Below are positions 25,841 to 34,828 of a stretch of DNA of 64,000 nucleotides, piece after piece; position 1 is the stretch's first letter, and each line of letters starts with the position of its first letter. Under the pieces are notes generated by a model, which saw nothing but the letters and a program-made list of their open reading frames with translations, had not been told where the DNA came from and searched no databases. A program made the translations under genes and the position numbers. The stretch comes from CALFVT01 sp964513675 (lineage in GTDB: Bacteria; Pseudomonadota; Alphaproteobacteria; Caulobacterales; Maricaulaceae), in assembly GCA_964513675.1 (NCBI GenBank), contig CAZEOD010000002.1, forward strand, positions 1 through 64,000, in the 5' to 3' direction.

Positions 25841-26989
25841 CTAGAAATCTAGCTGTAAGCGCGTGATAAGGCCCTGTGCCCGCTCGCGGGTTCCATCTTC
25901 AGCATCGAGGCTAAAGACATTTAGCGCCAGCCGCGTATTATTTGTCATCCACCAATTCACGCCGGCGACATATGTATCCAGCTCTCCGGCAATAATGCCG
26001 TTGTCATTTTGATCGAGCGTATCATAGCGGGCAACGAATGATACGGCGCCGTAACCGCCTTCGCCAAGTGGCTTATCAACTTTTGTGCGCTTGAAAACGC
26101 CGTCCTTATAGGGTTGCTCGCCGCCGATAATATAACCGATTTCAGCTGAAAAGGCGGTAAAGCTCGCGTCTTGGAAAAGCTGATCTGGGTCTCTCTGGCT
26201 GCCATTGACATCTAAGATAGCATATTCGCTATAGGCCCAGAGCCCTTTATGGATGATAGCGACTTCGCCGCCGTAAAAATTATCACTTTCGCCAAAGCGC
26301 AGATCGCCAATTATCCGTTCTGATGTCACATGGGTCAGGGGACGTTGGCGAAAGCGTAATGGCTGTTCAGTGGCACCGATTTCGCGGTAACGCCAAGACG
26401 CGCCGATATGAGCAACCGTATCTTTCGTTTTAATCGGGTTATAAACACCACGCGCAGCAAAGGCGCGGCCTTCATCAATTCCGCCATCAGAATTGGCATT
26501 GGTTGTAAAGGCCCCAAATTGCAGCACATAATTATCGCCAGTTGTCGCCAATTCAACACCGATGCGGCGATTAAGATCCCATGCATCGGTAAAGGCTGCG
26601 CGCTCAATTGTGTGGTTCGTATTTGACGAGGCAAATTCTTCGAGTGAGTTTTGTGTTTTAAAATGGCCGATTTTGACCTTCCAGCTTGAATCTGGAATTT
26701 TATACTGGACATAGGCATCTTCAACATCAATTCCACCGCCAGATGTGTGGTTAAGCTCAAGCTTATATTTCGTATTGTCATTCACATTGCCATGGGCCTT
26801 AAGGCGGGCGCGGCGAATTTCAGATGCATCAATCGTCGCGTCCGGGCCGTCAAGATCAGCCAAGGTATATTCAATATGGAGCCGTCCGCCGAGCTTAACC
26901 GTAAATTCATCTGACTGCGCAACAGATGTTGATGAGACAGTAAAAAATGATAAGGCGCCTACAGCGCCCATGAGAATATTTCCCTTCAC
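25841..26989 (-). CDS. Outer-membrane porin, OprO/OprP (phosphate-selective) family
   Basis: A signal peptide ending SSTSVAQ precedes FTVKLGGRLHIEYTLAD and the family's early IDASEIRRARLKAHGNVNDNTKYKLEL region (abridged), then alternating hydrophobic beta strands and a C-terminal phenylalanine (LITRLQLDF), as expected for a trimeric 16-strand porin. Length 382 is normal. Family members import phosphate or polyphosphate under starvation. The Pho-box-like array upstream fits that role, but channel selectivity cannot be read here. Confidence 0.8.
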   Translation of the reverse strand: MKGNILMGAVGALSFFTVSSTSVAQSDEFTVKLGGRLHIEYTLADLDGPDATIDASEIRRARLKAHGNVNDNTKYKLELNHTSGGGIDVEDAYVQYKIPDSSWKVKIGHFKTQNSLEEFASSNTNHTIERAAFTDAWDLNRRIGVELATTGDNYVLQFGAFTTNANSDGGIDEGRAFAARGVYNPIKTKDTVAHIGASWRYREIGATEQPLRFRQRPLTHVTSERIIGDLRFGESDNFYGGEVAIIHKGLWAYSEYAILDVNGSQRDPDQLFQDASFTAFSAEIGYIIGGEQPYKDGVFKRTKVDKPLGEGGYGAVSFVARYDTLDQNDNGIIAGELDTYVAGVNWWMTNNTRLALNVFSLDAEDGTRERAQGLITRLQLDF

Positions 26990-27036
26990 AACTAACCTCT
27001 TATGTTTGTGAAAATTTCTCAGCGCTACTCGGGCAA

Positions 27037-27080
27037 AACTGCGACATCCCCGTGACAGTTGTGAAAAGGTTCTGTGACAG
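27037..27080 (-). promoter_or_regulatory. Array of four 11-base Pho-box units upstream of the porin
   Basis: Reading toward the porin the units are CTGTCACAGAA, CCTTTTCACAA, CTGTCACGGGG and ATGTCGCAGTT, exactly 11 bases each. The PhoB consensus is two CTGTCAT-like heptamers spaced by 11. Units three and four form a close pair, about 50 bases before the start codon, where an activator site is expected. Confidence 0.7.
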
Positions 27081-27109
27081 TCACTTTTGCAAAAATGTCA
27101 AAAAACTAA

Positions 27110-27319
27110 GCTGTAATAATATCATTATATATTGTCACAGGCCTTATATATTGTCACAGGCCTTNNNNNNNNNNNNNNNNNNNNNNNNNNNNNNNNNNNN
27201 NNNNNNNNNNNNNNNNNNNNNNNNNNNNNNNNNNNNNNNNNNNNNNNNNNNNNNNNNNNNNNNNGCTGTAATAATATCATTATATATTGTCACAGGCCTT
27301 ATATATTGTCACAGGCCTT
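27110..27319. repeat. Identical 55-bp direct repeats flanking an assembly gap, each with two 19-bp units
   Basis: The 55 bases at 27110-27164 and at 27265-27319 are identical. Each contains tatatattgtcacaggcct twice in tandem. The part between 27000 and 27470 codes for nothing else I can support; it holds the porin regulatory array, this repeat and the TetR upstream region. Confidence 0.9.
27165..27264. other. Assembly gap (100 N)
   Basis: Exactly 100 Ns between two identical 55-bp ends. Either a collapsed tandem array or two contigs sharing a k-mer-length overlap that were joined by a placeholder. Confidence 0.95.
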
Positions 27320-27423
27320 TAAGCCGCCGTAAATAAAATCATAGACGCCCAGCTCAATCTACATTGCTCCGCCCCTTATGCGCGGCTTGACTTTTCCAGC
27401 GCAGCATGAAAAAGTGATTGCTC

Positions 27424-27437
27424 ACTCATTATTGAGT
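27424..27437. promoter_or_regulatory. Inverted repeat upstream of tetR-type gene, possible operator
   Basis: ACTCA-ttat-TGAGT lies 33 bases before the regulator's start codon, a usual place for an autoregulatory operator of this family. No other support. Confidence 0.35.
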
Positions 27438-27470
27438 TATGCGGTTTAAGCCGCTTCAAAGGCGGATAAT

Positions 27471-28094
27471 ATGGCGGCTGCTAGCGATAATGCTCCTGGC
27501 GATAATATTGATAACCCTGCGCGCGGCGTCATATCGGCGGACGGCAGTAAGAAAGCCCAAATCGAGCGGGCGGCGCTCACGCTATTTGCGCAAAACGGCA
27601 TTGACCCTGTGACGACCAAAGCGATTGCCGCAGCGGCGGCTGTGTCGGAAGGGCTGATTTACCGTCATTTCAACAATAAAGAAGATTTAGCCCGCCAACT
27701 TATGCAGGCCGTTCATGGCCGCCTTACCGACATCATTACGCAGGCGGCAGAGCAGCCCGATATAACGGCGCAAATTCGCCGCATTACGACAAGCTATTGT
27801 GAGCTGGCCGATAGTGATTGGATGTTATTTCGCTATCACATTTTATATCTACACCGTTTTAGCGCTATATCCGCCGCGCCGGGTCAAGACCCTCTCTCCC
27901 TTACGCAGCAGCTATTAGAGGCGGCGATGGCGCGCGGTGATATTCCCACAGAAAACGCGCAAATCTTGGCGCCTATGGCCCTCGGGATTGTGCTGCAAAC
28001 CGCGCAAGCGAAAGTTTTAGGCTTTACCTTAGGCCCGATGAGCGATCATATTGATTTATTTGTTCGGCGTATTCATGCCGTTCTCGATATTTAA
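27471..28094 (+). CDS. TetR-family transcriptional regulator
   Basis: The DNA-binding domain spans residues about 25-75: AQIERAALTLFAQNGIDPVTTKAIAAAAAVSEGLIYRHFNNKEDL (abridged), with the helix-turn-helix TKAIAAAAAVSEGLIYRHF. The C-terminal 120 residues are a ligand-binding helical domain without assignable ligand. It is placed directly before a PlsC-type acyltransferase and an LplT-like transporter, suggesting control of lipid remodelling. AAGGCGG five bases before the ATG. Confidence 0.9.
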   Translation: MAAASDNAPGDNIDNPARGVISADGSKKAQIERAALTLFAQNGIDPVTTKAIAAAAAVSEGLIYRHFNNKEDLARQLMQAVHGRLTDIITQAAEQPDITAQIRRITTSYCELADSDWMLFRYHILYLHRFSAISAAPGQDPLSLTQQLLEAAMARGDIPTENAQILAPMALGIVLQTAQAKVLGFTLGPMSDHIDLFVRRIHAVLDI

Positions 28095-28105
28095 GGGGCG
28101 GCGCT

Positions 28106-28936
28106 ATGCGGTCTGTTGTCTTTAATTTTGCCTTTATTCTCACCACCATTATTGCGGCGATTGGTTGTTTTATGCTCTCGCTTATTCCGGGCCGCGCCGC
28201 GCTTATGTGGGGGCTTCGGCTTTATACGCGCAGCATGATGTGGCATATGCGGGCTTTAGCGGGGATTAAAGTCACGGTTAGCGGCCATGAGAATATTCCA
28301 GATGGGCCTGTGATTATTGCGTCGAAACATTTATCATATGGCGATGGTTTTGTTTTATTTTCCCAATTTAAAGACCTTAGCTTTGTTACGGGCGATCATA
28401 TTACGAAGTTTTTATTTGTTAAAACCATCCTCGCCAAGATGAATGCCGTCATTGTGTCGTCTTGCGGCGGGGCGGAGGTGCGGCGGCGCTTTGCTGAGAC
28501 CTCCCAGCTTGTGCGTGAGCAAGGCCGGCGTATTTTAATCTTCCCAGAGGGGCATTTGTCTGAACCCGGCACCCATCATAGTTATAAGCGCGGGGTTTAT
28601 CACCTCTACCGAGATTTTAATTGCCCCGTCGTGCCGGTTGCGCAAAATCTTGGGCAGCGCTGGAATATGATGGATTTGAAAAAATACCCTGGCCCCGCCA
28701 AGATGGAATTTCTTTCTCCCATAGAGCCGGGGCTTGATAAAGACACCTTTATGGCGCTGCTGCAAGAACGAATTGAAACCCGCTCGCTGGAGTTGCTTGA
28801 TTATGAAAACCTTGGCGCGCTAGATGTCTCGAAAATTGGGCAATTAATTGAAAACAAAGCGGCAAAAGCTGCTAGAGAGGCGAAAGAGGCGGCAAAAAAG
28901 GCGTCTATTCACGCCGCGAAGAGGGATAACGCATGA
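28106..28936 (+). CDS. 1-acyl-glycerol-3-phosphate acyltransferase (PlsC family)
   Basis: PlsC-type enzymes acylate lysophospholipid or lysophosphatidate at the inner membrane. After an N-terminal hydrophobic helix (FILTTIIAAIGCFMLSLIPG) come the HX4D catalytic motif (SKHLSYGDGF near 75) and the glycerolipid-binding FPEGHLSEPGTHHSYKRGV near 150. The C-terminal tail is alanine/lysine-rich. It overlaps the next gene by 4 bases. Together with an LplT-like transporter it resembles the lysophospholipid uptake and re-acylation pair of enterobacteria (LplT-Aas); that parallel is inference. Confidence 0.87.
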   Translation: MRSVVFNFAFILTTIIAAIGCFMLSLIPGRAALMWGLRLYTRSMMWHMRALAGIKVTVSGHENIPDGPVIIASKHLSYGDGFVLFSQFKDLSFVTGDHITKFLFVKTILAKMNAVIVSSCGGAEVRRRFAETSQLVREQGRRILIFPEGHLSEPGTHHSYKRGVYHLYRDFNCPVVPVAQNLGQRWNMMDLKKYPGPAKMEFLSPIEPGLDKDTFMALLQERIETRSLELLDYENLGALDVSKIGQLIENKAAKAAREAKEAAKKASIHAAKRDNA

Positions 28937-30267
28937 GCCTTAATATTGCTAGGCAGCTTTTAAAGCAAAGACGGTTCTTGCCGCTTTTTGCTTTGCTCCA
29001 AGCCGGAACTTTTAATGATAATGCGCTTAAAAATGCGTTGATCGCTTTGGTGACATTTGGCGGGATTCTCTTTCTCGAAGACTTACCCTCGGCCATTCGA
29101 GTGCCTGTTGCGGGTTTGATCTTTACGGGGCCATTTTTACTGGTTTGCGCCATTGCGGGACAGGCCGCGGATAAAATTGACCGCGGCATTATTTTGCGCT
29201 GGGTTAAGCGCGCCGAAGTCGTGATTATGATGATCGCGGCGGCGGGCTTTTTCATGATGAATATTTGGGTGCTCGCTTTTGCTTTGGGCCTAATGGGCGC
29301 GCAATCGGCTTTTTTCTCACCGACGAAAAATGCCGTCCTGCCGCAATGGCTCAGTGATAAAGAACTGATTACAGGCAATGCGCTGCTTAACGGATTTGTT
29401 TTTGTCTTTATATTGGTCGGCCAAGTTGGCGGGACGTTAATTGTCCTTCAAGCTGGCGGGCCGCGTATTATAGCGGGATTATTACTTATCTTGGCTTTAA
29501 TCGGCTGGGCCGCCGCAGAGCAATGCCCGCCCGCCCCCGCACCAAAGCCGGATATGAAAATTAATTTCGAGCCGATCTCCGCCAGTTGGGGCGCATTGTC
29601 CAAAGCGTTTGTTGCGCCGGATGTCTTGCGGCCCATGCTCGGCATTTCTTGGTTTTACGGCGGCGCGACGATTTTTGTAACGACCTTTCCAGATTTCATA
29701 AAAAGCCAAATGAGCTTTAATGAAAGCGTCTTAATTATCATACTTGTCCTCTCGACTATTTCTATTTTGATAGGCTCGCTTTTAACCATGATTGTCGCGC
29801 GGTTGAAAATATGGGGCCCTGAAGCGGTTGGCCTCTCGGCCTTTGGCATTACGGGCGTCGCGATTATGACATTGGCTATTTATGTGATGCCGCATCCGGT
29901 TTTCACAGGCGATGGGAGCGGGCTTGGTACGGCCGCAGATTTTCTAGCCCATCCGAATACGCCGCTTTTCTTGGGCGCTATTATTTTGTCCTCATTGATG
30001 AACGGGCTTTATGTTGTGCCGCTGCAAGCTATGGCGCAGCGCCGCGCTGACCCTGCTATACGGGCGCAGTTAATGAGCGCCGGCGCGGTGATCTTGAATC
30101 TGTTCACCAATGCGGCGACCTTTCTTTTAATTGCTTTAGCGCTCAGCCAAATGCCGGCTAAAATGCCGTTTTTAATGGCCGCAATCGGTAGCGCCATAGT
30201 CGCGATCTACGCGGTTTACCGGAGCTTTCATCCCGTCAACCGGCCGAGCTATATGGAGACAGAATAA
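28933..30267 (+). CDS. MFS transporter, LplT-like (lysophospholipid)
   Basis: A 444-residue, twelve-helix major facilitator. The opening LLQAGTFNDNALKNALIALVTF is characteristic of LplT-type lysophospholipid flippases, and the family loop AQSAFFSPTKNAVLPQWLSDKELITGNAL (abridged) follows near 125. It lies between the PlsC-type gene (4-base overlap) and the TrmH gene. It likely returns lysolipids across the inner membrane for re-acylation. Confidence 0.8.
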   Translation: MSLNIARQLLKQRRFLPLFALLQAGTFNDNALKNALIALVTFGGILFLEDLPSAIRVPVAGLIFTGPFLLVCAIAGQAADKIDRGIILRWVKRAEVVIMMIAAAGFFMMNIWVLAFALGLMGAQSAFFSPTKNAVLPQWLSDKELITGNALLNGFVFVFILVGQVGGTLIVLQAGGPRIIAGLLLILALIGWAAAEQCPPAPAPKPDMKINFEPISASWGALSKAFVAPDVLRPMLGISWFYGGATIFVTTFPDFIKSQMSFNESVLIIILVLSTISILIGSLLTMIVARLKIWGPEAVGLSAFGITGVAIMTLAIYVMPHPVFTGDGSGLGTAADFLAHPNTPLFLGAIILSSLMNGLYVVPLQAMAQRRADPAIRAQLMSAGAVILNLFTNAATFLLIALALSQMPAKMPFLMAAIGSAIVAIYAVYRSFHPVNRPSYMETE

Positions 30268-30848
30268 TGCGCGGATATTTTGGCGTCGGTGTTGAGGGGA
30301 TTTCCAAAGCGCATAATCTCGGCGCGATCTTGCGAACCGCCCATGCCTTTGGCGCGAGTTTTTCTTTTACAGTCGCGGCCGATCATAAATTGCGGCAGGT
30401 TAACCAGACCGATACCTCACGCTCGCAAATCCATGTACCGTTTTACGAATGGGATCACGGCGATGATTTAATCCTGCCAAGTGGCTGCGCGCTTGTTGGA
30501 ATTGAGCTGACGCCCGATGCGGTTGATCTCCCGAGTTTTCGCCATCCGCTTAATGCGGCTTATATTCTTGGCCCCGAAGCTGGATCCCTCTCGCCGCATC
30601 TTCAAGAAAAATGCGCGCATATTATTAAAATTCCGACCAAATTTTGCTTGAATGTCAGCTTGGCCGCGGCCTTGACGCTTTATGACCGCACCCTCTCTAT
30701 GGGCGGTTATCCGGCGCGGCCTGTGCGCCCTGGGGGGGAGTATTTACCCGCGCCCGCTGATTGGGCAAAGCCGTCAGGCCCAAGCCGTCTGAAAGGCGCG
30801 GCCAATACTGCAGAGAGATCGCGAAAAACAAGGCGTTCATCCGAATAA
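30267..30848 (+). CDS. RNA 2'-O-methyltransferase, TrmH/SpoU family
   Basis: A trefoil-knot methylase using S-adenosylmethionine. The three motifs are visible: NLGAILRTAHAFGA near 15, YILGPEAGSLSPHLQE near 97 and IKIPTKFCLNVSLAAALTLYDR near 118. At 193 residues it is a single SPOUT domain with a basic tail. Its start overlaps the preceding stop by one base. Target RNA unknown. Confidence 0.85.
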   Translation: MRGYFGVGVEGISKAHNLGAILRTAHAFGASFSFTVAADHKLRQVNQTDTSRSQIHVPFYEWDHGDDLILPSGCALVGIELTPDAVDLPSFRHPLNAAYILGPEAGSLSPHLQEKCAHIIKIPTKFCLNVSLAAALTLYDRTLSMGGYPARPVRPGGEYLPAPADWAKPSGPSRLKGAANTAERSRKTRRSSE

Positions 30849-30915
30849 ACCCTGAGAATAAACCTGCGAATTTAAGCTTAAACGCTATGGCGGCAACCGT
30901 AAATATTGATCTTAT

Positions 30916-30930
30916 TTAACCAGATATTAA
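30916..30930. promoter_or_regulatory. Perfect CtrA-type box upstream of the IalB-like gene
   Basis: TTAA-ccagata-TTAA matches the TTAA-N7-TTAA CtrA consensus at all fixed positions and lies about 50 bases before the start codon of the ialB-like gene, in a non-coding stretch. Confidence 0.55.
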
Positions 30931-30951
30931 ACCTAAAAAGGGAAACTATCG

Positions 30952-30964
30952 CCTTAAGTTAAGG
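30952..30964. promoter_or_regulatory. Perfect 13-base palindrome before the IalB-like gene
   Basis: CCTTAA-G-TTAAGG lies 13 bases before the start codon, overlapping the expected ribosome-binding region; it may be an operator or a small hairpin limiting translation. Confidence 0.3.
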
Positions 30965-30977
30965 AAGAGTGTGACCC

Positions 30978-31484
30978 ATGCGTTATATTATTGGCCTATC
31001 CGCCGCTATGGCTGTGATGATGACAAGCGCGCCCGCCCATGCCAGCGAGCCGAGATTAGAGGGCACGTTTAAAGACTGGACAACCTATAGCCGCGACGCT
31101 GGCGGTGATAAATCTTGCTATGCGATTACCAAGGCCAAGACAATGTCGCCGTCCTCTGTGCGCCACGGCGATATTTATTTTATGGTCTCAAATTGGCGCT
31201 CAGGCGTGGCCAATGAGCAGCCGAGCTTTCTGGCCAGTTATGATCTGAATAATAATATTCCGCCCGAAGCGAGTATTGGCTCAAAAAAGGCCGTTTTTTA
31301 CGCGGCGAATAATGAAGCTTTTATTGAAAATTCCGCCGATGAGGCCACATTGGTTCGGGCCATGCGCGGCGGGTCTACCATGCGGATGAAAGCACGCTCT
31401 AAACGCGGCACAGACGTCGCCTATAGCTTTTCGCTCTCAGGCGTCACGGCGGCACTTAAAAAGGCTAAAGATGCCTGTCGTTAG
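30978..31484 (+). CDS. Invasion-associated locus B (IalB)-family secreted protein
   Basis: A signal peptide (SAAMAVMMTSAPAHA) precedes a 145-residue domain with the IalB pattern: FKDWTTYSRDAGGDKSCYAITKAK near 30, DIYFMVSNWRS, and a final cysteine pair partner at the C-terminus (AKDACR). These are periplasmic or surface proteins common in alphaproteobacteria, with poorly known function outside Bartonella. The stop overlaps the start of the sensor-like gene downstream, so the two are co-expressed, behind a CtrA-type box. Confidence 0.8.
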   Translation: MRYIIGLSAAMAVMMTSAPAHASEPRLEGTFKDWTTYSRDAGGDKSCYAITKAKTMSPSSVRHGDIYFMVSNWRSGVANEQPSFLASYDLNNNIPPEASIGSKKAVFYAANNEAFIENSADEATLVRAMRGGSTMRMKARSKRGTDVAYSFSLSGVTAALKKAKDACR

Positions 31485-32806
31485 TGGTTTATATGTGGGG
31501 CAAAATTTATATTCAAGGCACGGGCAATCCATGGCTGTCATTTGCACTGACAAGCCTCTGCGTGCTGTTAATTATTGCGGCGGCTGTGTTTATGGCGCTT
31601 AAACGTCAAAATCCTAAACTGGGGGCGGCCCCGATAAAGGGCGCGCCCGCATCGCCGCCAACGGCTATGGTCGACATTACGGCGGAGGCAATGATAGGCG
31701 CGCCGCGTAAAATCAATATCCATGAATTTATAGCGCCCATAGAGCGCTCATGGCGGCAATTCATGTCTGAAAAGGACATCACATTTACCGTTTTTTGCGA
31801 TCCGCGCATCACGCAGCCTATTGTTATTCAAGCGGATATCTTAAGCGGCCTTGTGAATAGCCTGATTGGCCGCGCCTGCTGCACAACGGATAAAGGGCGC
31901 ATTCATATGCATGTCACGGTGAAAACCCCGCCCGACACCCCAGATGTGCCGCAATTAGAAATCGTCGTTGCCGATACCGGAAGCGGGCTTATTGCCTCTA
32001 AAGCCCTGACGCTCGGCGGCGTAGAATATGACTTTAATGTCCAAGATATAAAGCCGAAAATCCAAGAGCTCTCCGGACGTCTTGTGCATAAATCACGCCT
32101 TGGACGCGGCGCAGAATTTATCTTAACCTGTCCCGCGCCGCAGAGCGCGTTAAAGCGCCCTAAGCGGACCTCATCAACAGCGGCGCAAGCCATGACCGAA
32201 ATTAAATTAGAAGATTATTATACGCGCGATGTGAATGAGGTTGCCGCAGAATTTGAAGCGCAAATAATTGCGCGGCAGGCTGAAAATCAAAGGGCCAGGG
32301 CAAGTCATGACGACATAAGCCGCAGTGAAAGCCGCAATGAAAGCCTCAGGGCGAAAGCGGGAATAATTGCGGAGTTAACCGGATTAAACGTTCTGGTTGT
32401 TGAGGATATAGAATCAAACCGAGACGCTATTCGGGCGCTTTTAGCGCCGCTCAATCCGAAGCTTATCTATGCCGCGACGGGGCGCGAAGCAATAAACGCC
32501 CTCAAAACTCATATTTTTGACTATGTTTTAATGGATATTCACATGCCGGGTTTGAGCGGTATTGAAACTACGCAAATCATTCGTGAGCGCGAATTAGGCG
32601 CGTTTCACATACCCGTCATCGGCTTAACCGCTGATACAACATCGCAAACGACGCAAAAGGCGCTGGCCGCCGGATTCGACCTCGTTTTAGCCAAGCCCGT
32701 AACAGCGGCGGCTTTATTCAAAGCCATACATAGCAGCCGCGCCGCGCATCCGAACTATCAAAACTACGCAGAGACAGCGCGGACGAAGGCCAGTTATGCT
32801 GGCTAA
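31484..32806 (+). CDS. Membrane-anchored HATPase plus receiver protein lacking a phosphorylatable histidine box
   Basis: One N-terminal membrane helix (FALTSLCVLLIIAAAVFMAL, about 19-38) is followed by a GHKL-type ATPase domain (about 85-225). That domain has a weak N-box (LVNSLIGRA), a clear G1 box (VADTGSGL) and GRGAEFILTC. There is no HisKA dimerisation histidine where one is expected. After a charged linker comes a receiver domain (about 300-425) with ED near the start, the phospho-acceptor in YVLMDIHMPG, and lysine in LAKPVTA. It may be a receiver output of a phosphorelay with a regulatory ATPase. GTG start overlapping the IalB stop, or ATG three codons later. Confidence 0.75.
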   Translation: MVYMWGKIYIQGTGNPWLSFALTSLCVLLIIAAAVFMALKRQNPKLGAAPIKGAPASPPTAMVDITAEAMIGAPRKINIHEFIAPIERSWRQFMSEKDITFTVFCDPRITQPIVIQADILSGLVNSLIGRACCTTDKGRIHMHVTVKTPPDTPDVPQLEIVVADTGSGLIASKALTLGGVEYDFNVQDIKPKIQELSGRLVHKSRLGRGAEFILTCPAPQSALKRPKRTSSTAAQAMTEIKLEDYYTRDVNEVAAEFEAQIIARQAENQRARASHDDISRSESRNESLRAKAGIIAELTGLNVLVVEDIESNRDAIRALLAPLNPKLIYAATGREAINALKTHIFDYVLMDIHMPGLSGIETTQIIRERELGAFHIPVIGLTADTTSQTTQKALAAGFDLVLAKPVTAAALFKAIHSSRAAHPNYQNYAETARTKASYAG

Positions 32807-32831
32807 GGCCAATTATTAAGCGGGGCTGCGC

Positions 32832-34055
32832 CTAGCCGTTGCGGCCCGCTTTAAGATCACGGGCCTTTAATAAGCGAAGGCGCAAGGCGTTGATTTTGAT
32901 AAAGCCGCCTGCATCCGCTTGGTCATAGACATCATCTTCTTCGAAGGTGACATGTTCTTGGCTGTAGAGCGAATAAGGCGAGCTGCGGCCAACGACATTA
33001 ACGCTACCCTTATAGAGTTTAAGGCGAACCGTTCCGTCAACAAGCTCTTGCGACTTATCAATCGCGGCTTGCAGCATATCGCGCTCTGGGCTGAACCAGA
33101 AACCGTTATAGAGCAGCTCGGCATAGCGCGGCATAAGCTCGTCTTTCAAATGCATCGCGCCTTTATCCATTGTGATCTGCTCAATGCCGCGATGCGCCAT
33201 GAGCAAGATTGTGCCGCCGGGGGTTTCGTAAATGCCGCGTGATTTCATACCGACAAAGCGGTTTTCCAAAAGATCAAGACGGCCAATGCCGTTCGCGCCG
33301 CCGAGCTCATTAAGCCGCGTTAGCAGCGTCGCCGGCGTCATCTCTACACCGTCAATTGACACCGCATCCCCGCGCTTAAAGCCGACTTCAATATAGGTCG
33401 GCGTATCTGGTGCGTCTTCCGGAGCGACTGTGCGCTGATATACAAATTCAGGCGCTTCTTGGGCAGGGTCTTCCAGGGCTTTACCTTCAGAGGATGTATG
33501 CAGCAAATTCGCATCGACAGAGAAGGGGGCTTCGCCGCGCTTATCCGTGGCAATTTCAATCCCATGTTTTTCAGCATATTCAATCAGTTTCGTGCGGGAG
33601 TTTAAATCCCATTCCCGCCACGGCGCGATGACTTTAATTTGCGGGTCTAAGGCATAATAGCCCAGCTCAAACCTGACTTGGTCATTGCCTTTGCCTGTGG
33701 CTCCGTGGCAGACGGCATCAGCGCCGACCATATTGGCAATTTCGATTTGACGCTTGGCAATTAATGGCCGCGCAATAGATGTACCGAGCAGGTAAAGCCC
33801 TTCATAAAGCGCATTGGCGCGAAACATCGGGAAGACAAAATCGCGCACAAATTCTTCGCGAAGGTCATCAATAAAAATTTCTTTCACGCCTTGCGCTTCG
33901 GCTTTGCGGCGCGCGGGTTCTAGCTCCTCGCCTTGTCCCAAATCTGCGGTAAAGGTGACAACTTCGCAGCCCTTTTCCTCTTGTAGCCATTTCAAAATGA
34001 TCGAGGTATCAAGACCGCCAGAATAGGCGAGGACAACTTTTTTTGGCGTGCTCAT
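32832..34055 (-). CDS. argG: Argininosuccinate synthase
   Basis: ArgG joins citrulline and aspartate with ATP to argininosuccinate in arginine synthesis. The N-type ATP-pyrophosphatase motif AYSGGLDTS is at residue 9, then VCHGATGKGNDQVRFE near 117 and the tetramer region ISIEEKMT-like SRGIYETPGGTIL near 270. The 407-residue length is normal. Converges with the ATPase-receiver gene. Confidence 0.97.
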   Translation of the reverse strand: MSTPKKVVLAYSGGLDTSIILKWLQEEKGCEVVTFTADLGQGEELEPARRKAEAQGVKEIFIDDLREEFVRDFVFPMFRANALYEGLYLLGTSIARPLIAKRQIEIANMVGADAVCHGATGKGNDQVRFELGYYALDPQIKVIAPWREWDLNSRTKLIEYAEKHGIEIATDKRGEAPFSVDANLLHTSSEGKALEDPAQEAPEFVYQRTVAPEDAPDTPTYIEVGFKRGDAVSIDGVEMTPATLLTRLNELGGANGIGRLDLLENRFVGMKSRGIYETPGGTILLMAHRGIEQITMDKGAMHLKDELMPRYAELLYNGFWFSPERDMLQAAIDKSQELVDGTVRLKLYKGSVNVVGRSSPYSLYSQEHVTFEEDDVYDQADAGGFIKINALRLRLLKARDLKAGRNG

Positions 34056-34185
34056 GACAAACCCCTTTTATTCGCAAATAAATCTTTGGCGCGGCTATAA
34101 AGCGTTACGCGCGCAAGCGAAAGCCTAAATTGCGTTTAAGGTAAAGGCTTTGCGGCGCAGGGGCCATCTGGTTTTTAAGTCCAGT

Positions 34186-34749
34186 TTACAAGTCCGGCTT
34201 ATAAGCAATAGCGTCTTTTCGCGTCACTAATCGGCCCCACCATGGGTTATAGGGGTGGAGTTTATCGGTCGCCTCCTCGCCGCGCATAAGCGGCATATTA
34301 TGATTATGCCAGCCAAAAATACCGCCTTCCAAGTTCGAGACTTGGGCCGCGCCGCGCTCCATTAAGCGCGGCCGAAGCTTATCCCCCAGATGCGAGGAGC
34401 GCCGTCCAACGGAACAATAGAGGATCACATTTTTGCCGGCCAGCTGCTCGCCGTAAATCTGCATAAACTCATCGGCGCTAATGCCCGGGTCAACCCGCAG
34501 CGCGCCGTCTATATGGCTGACCGCATATTCTTTTTCTTTGCGCACATCGAGGAGCAAAATATCGTCTTGCCCCGCAAGCGCTGCCGTCATCTCTGCGGCG
34601 CTAATATGGGAGAGCTGGGGATGGGCGCTGATAAGGCGCGTGTGGATTTTCGCCAAAGCTTGATCCGCAGGGCTGTCTTGCGCGGCGGCCAGTACAGATG
34701 TGCTCATTGCCATAAAGATCGCGCTTATAAGGAGGATAAATGATTTCAT
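34186..34749 (-). CDS. Periplasmic rhodanese-domain protein
   Basis: A signal peptide (FILLISAIFMAMSTSVLAAA) exports a single rhodanese domain (about 40-165). LLLDVRKEKEYAVSHIDGALRV and the active-site loop ILYCSVGRRSSHLGDKL with its cysteine near 112 are intact; the loop size is that of single-domain rhodaneses. Substrate and sulfur role unknown. ATG chosen over the GTG directly before it. Confidence 0.82.
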   Translation of the reverse strand: MKSFILLISAIFMAMSTSVLAAAQDSPADQALAKIHTRLISAHPQLSHISAAEMTAALAGQDDILLLDVRKEKEYAVSHIDGALRVDPGISADEFMQIYGEQLAGKNVILYCSVGRRSSHLGDKLRPRLMERGAAQVSNLEGGIFGWHNHNMPLMRGEEATDKLHPYNPWWGRLVTRKDAIAYKPDL

Positions 34750-34828
34750 CACTCAATTATAAGCGCTCGCCCTGCCATTTACAAGCCGTGCGGCGCAGCC
34801 TAAAGATATGGCATAAGAGGGCCTTATC

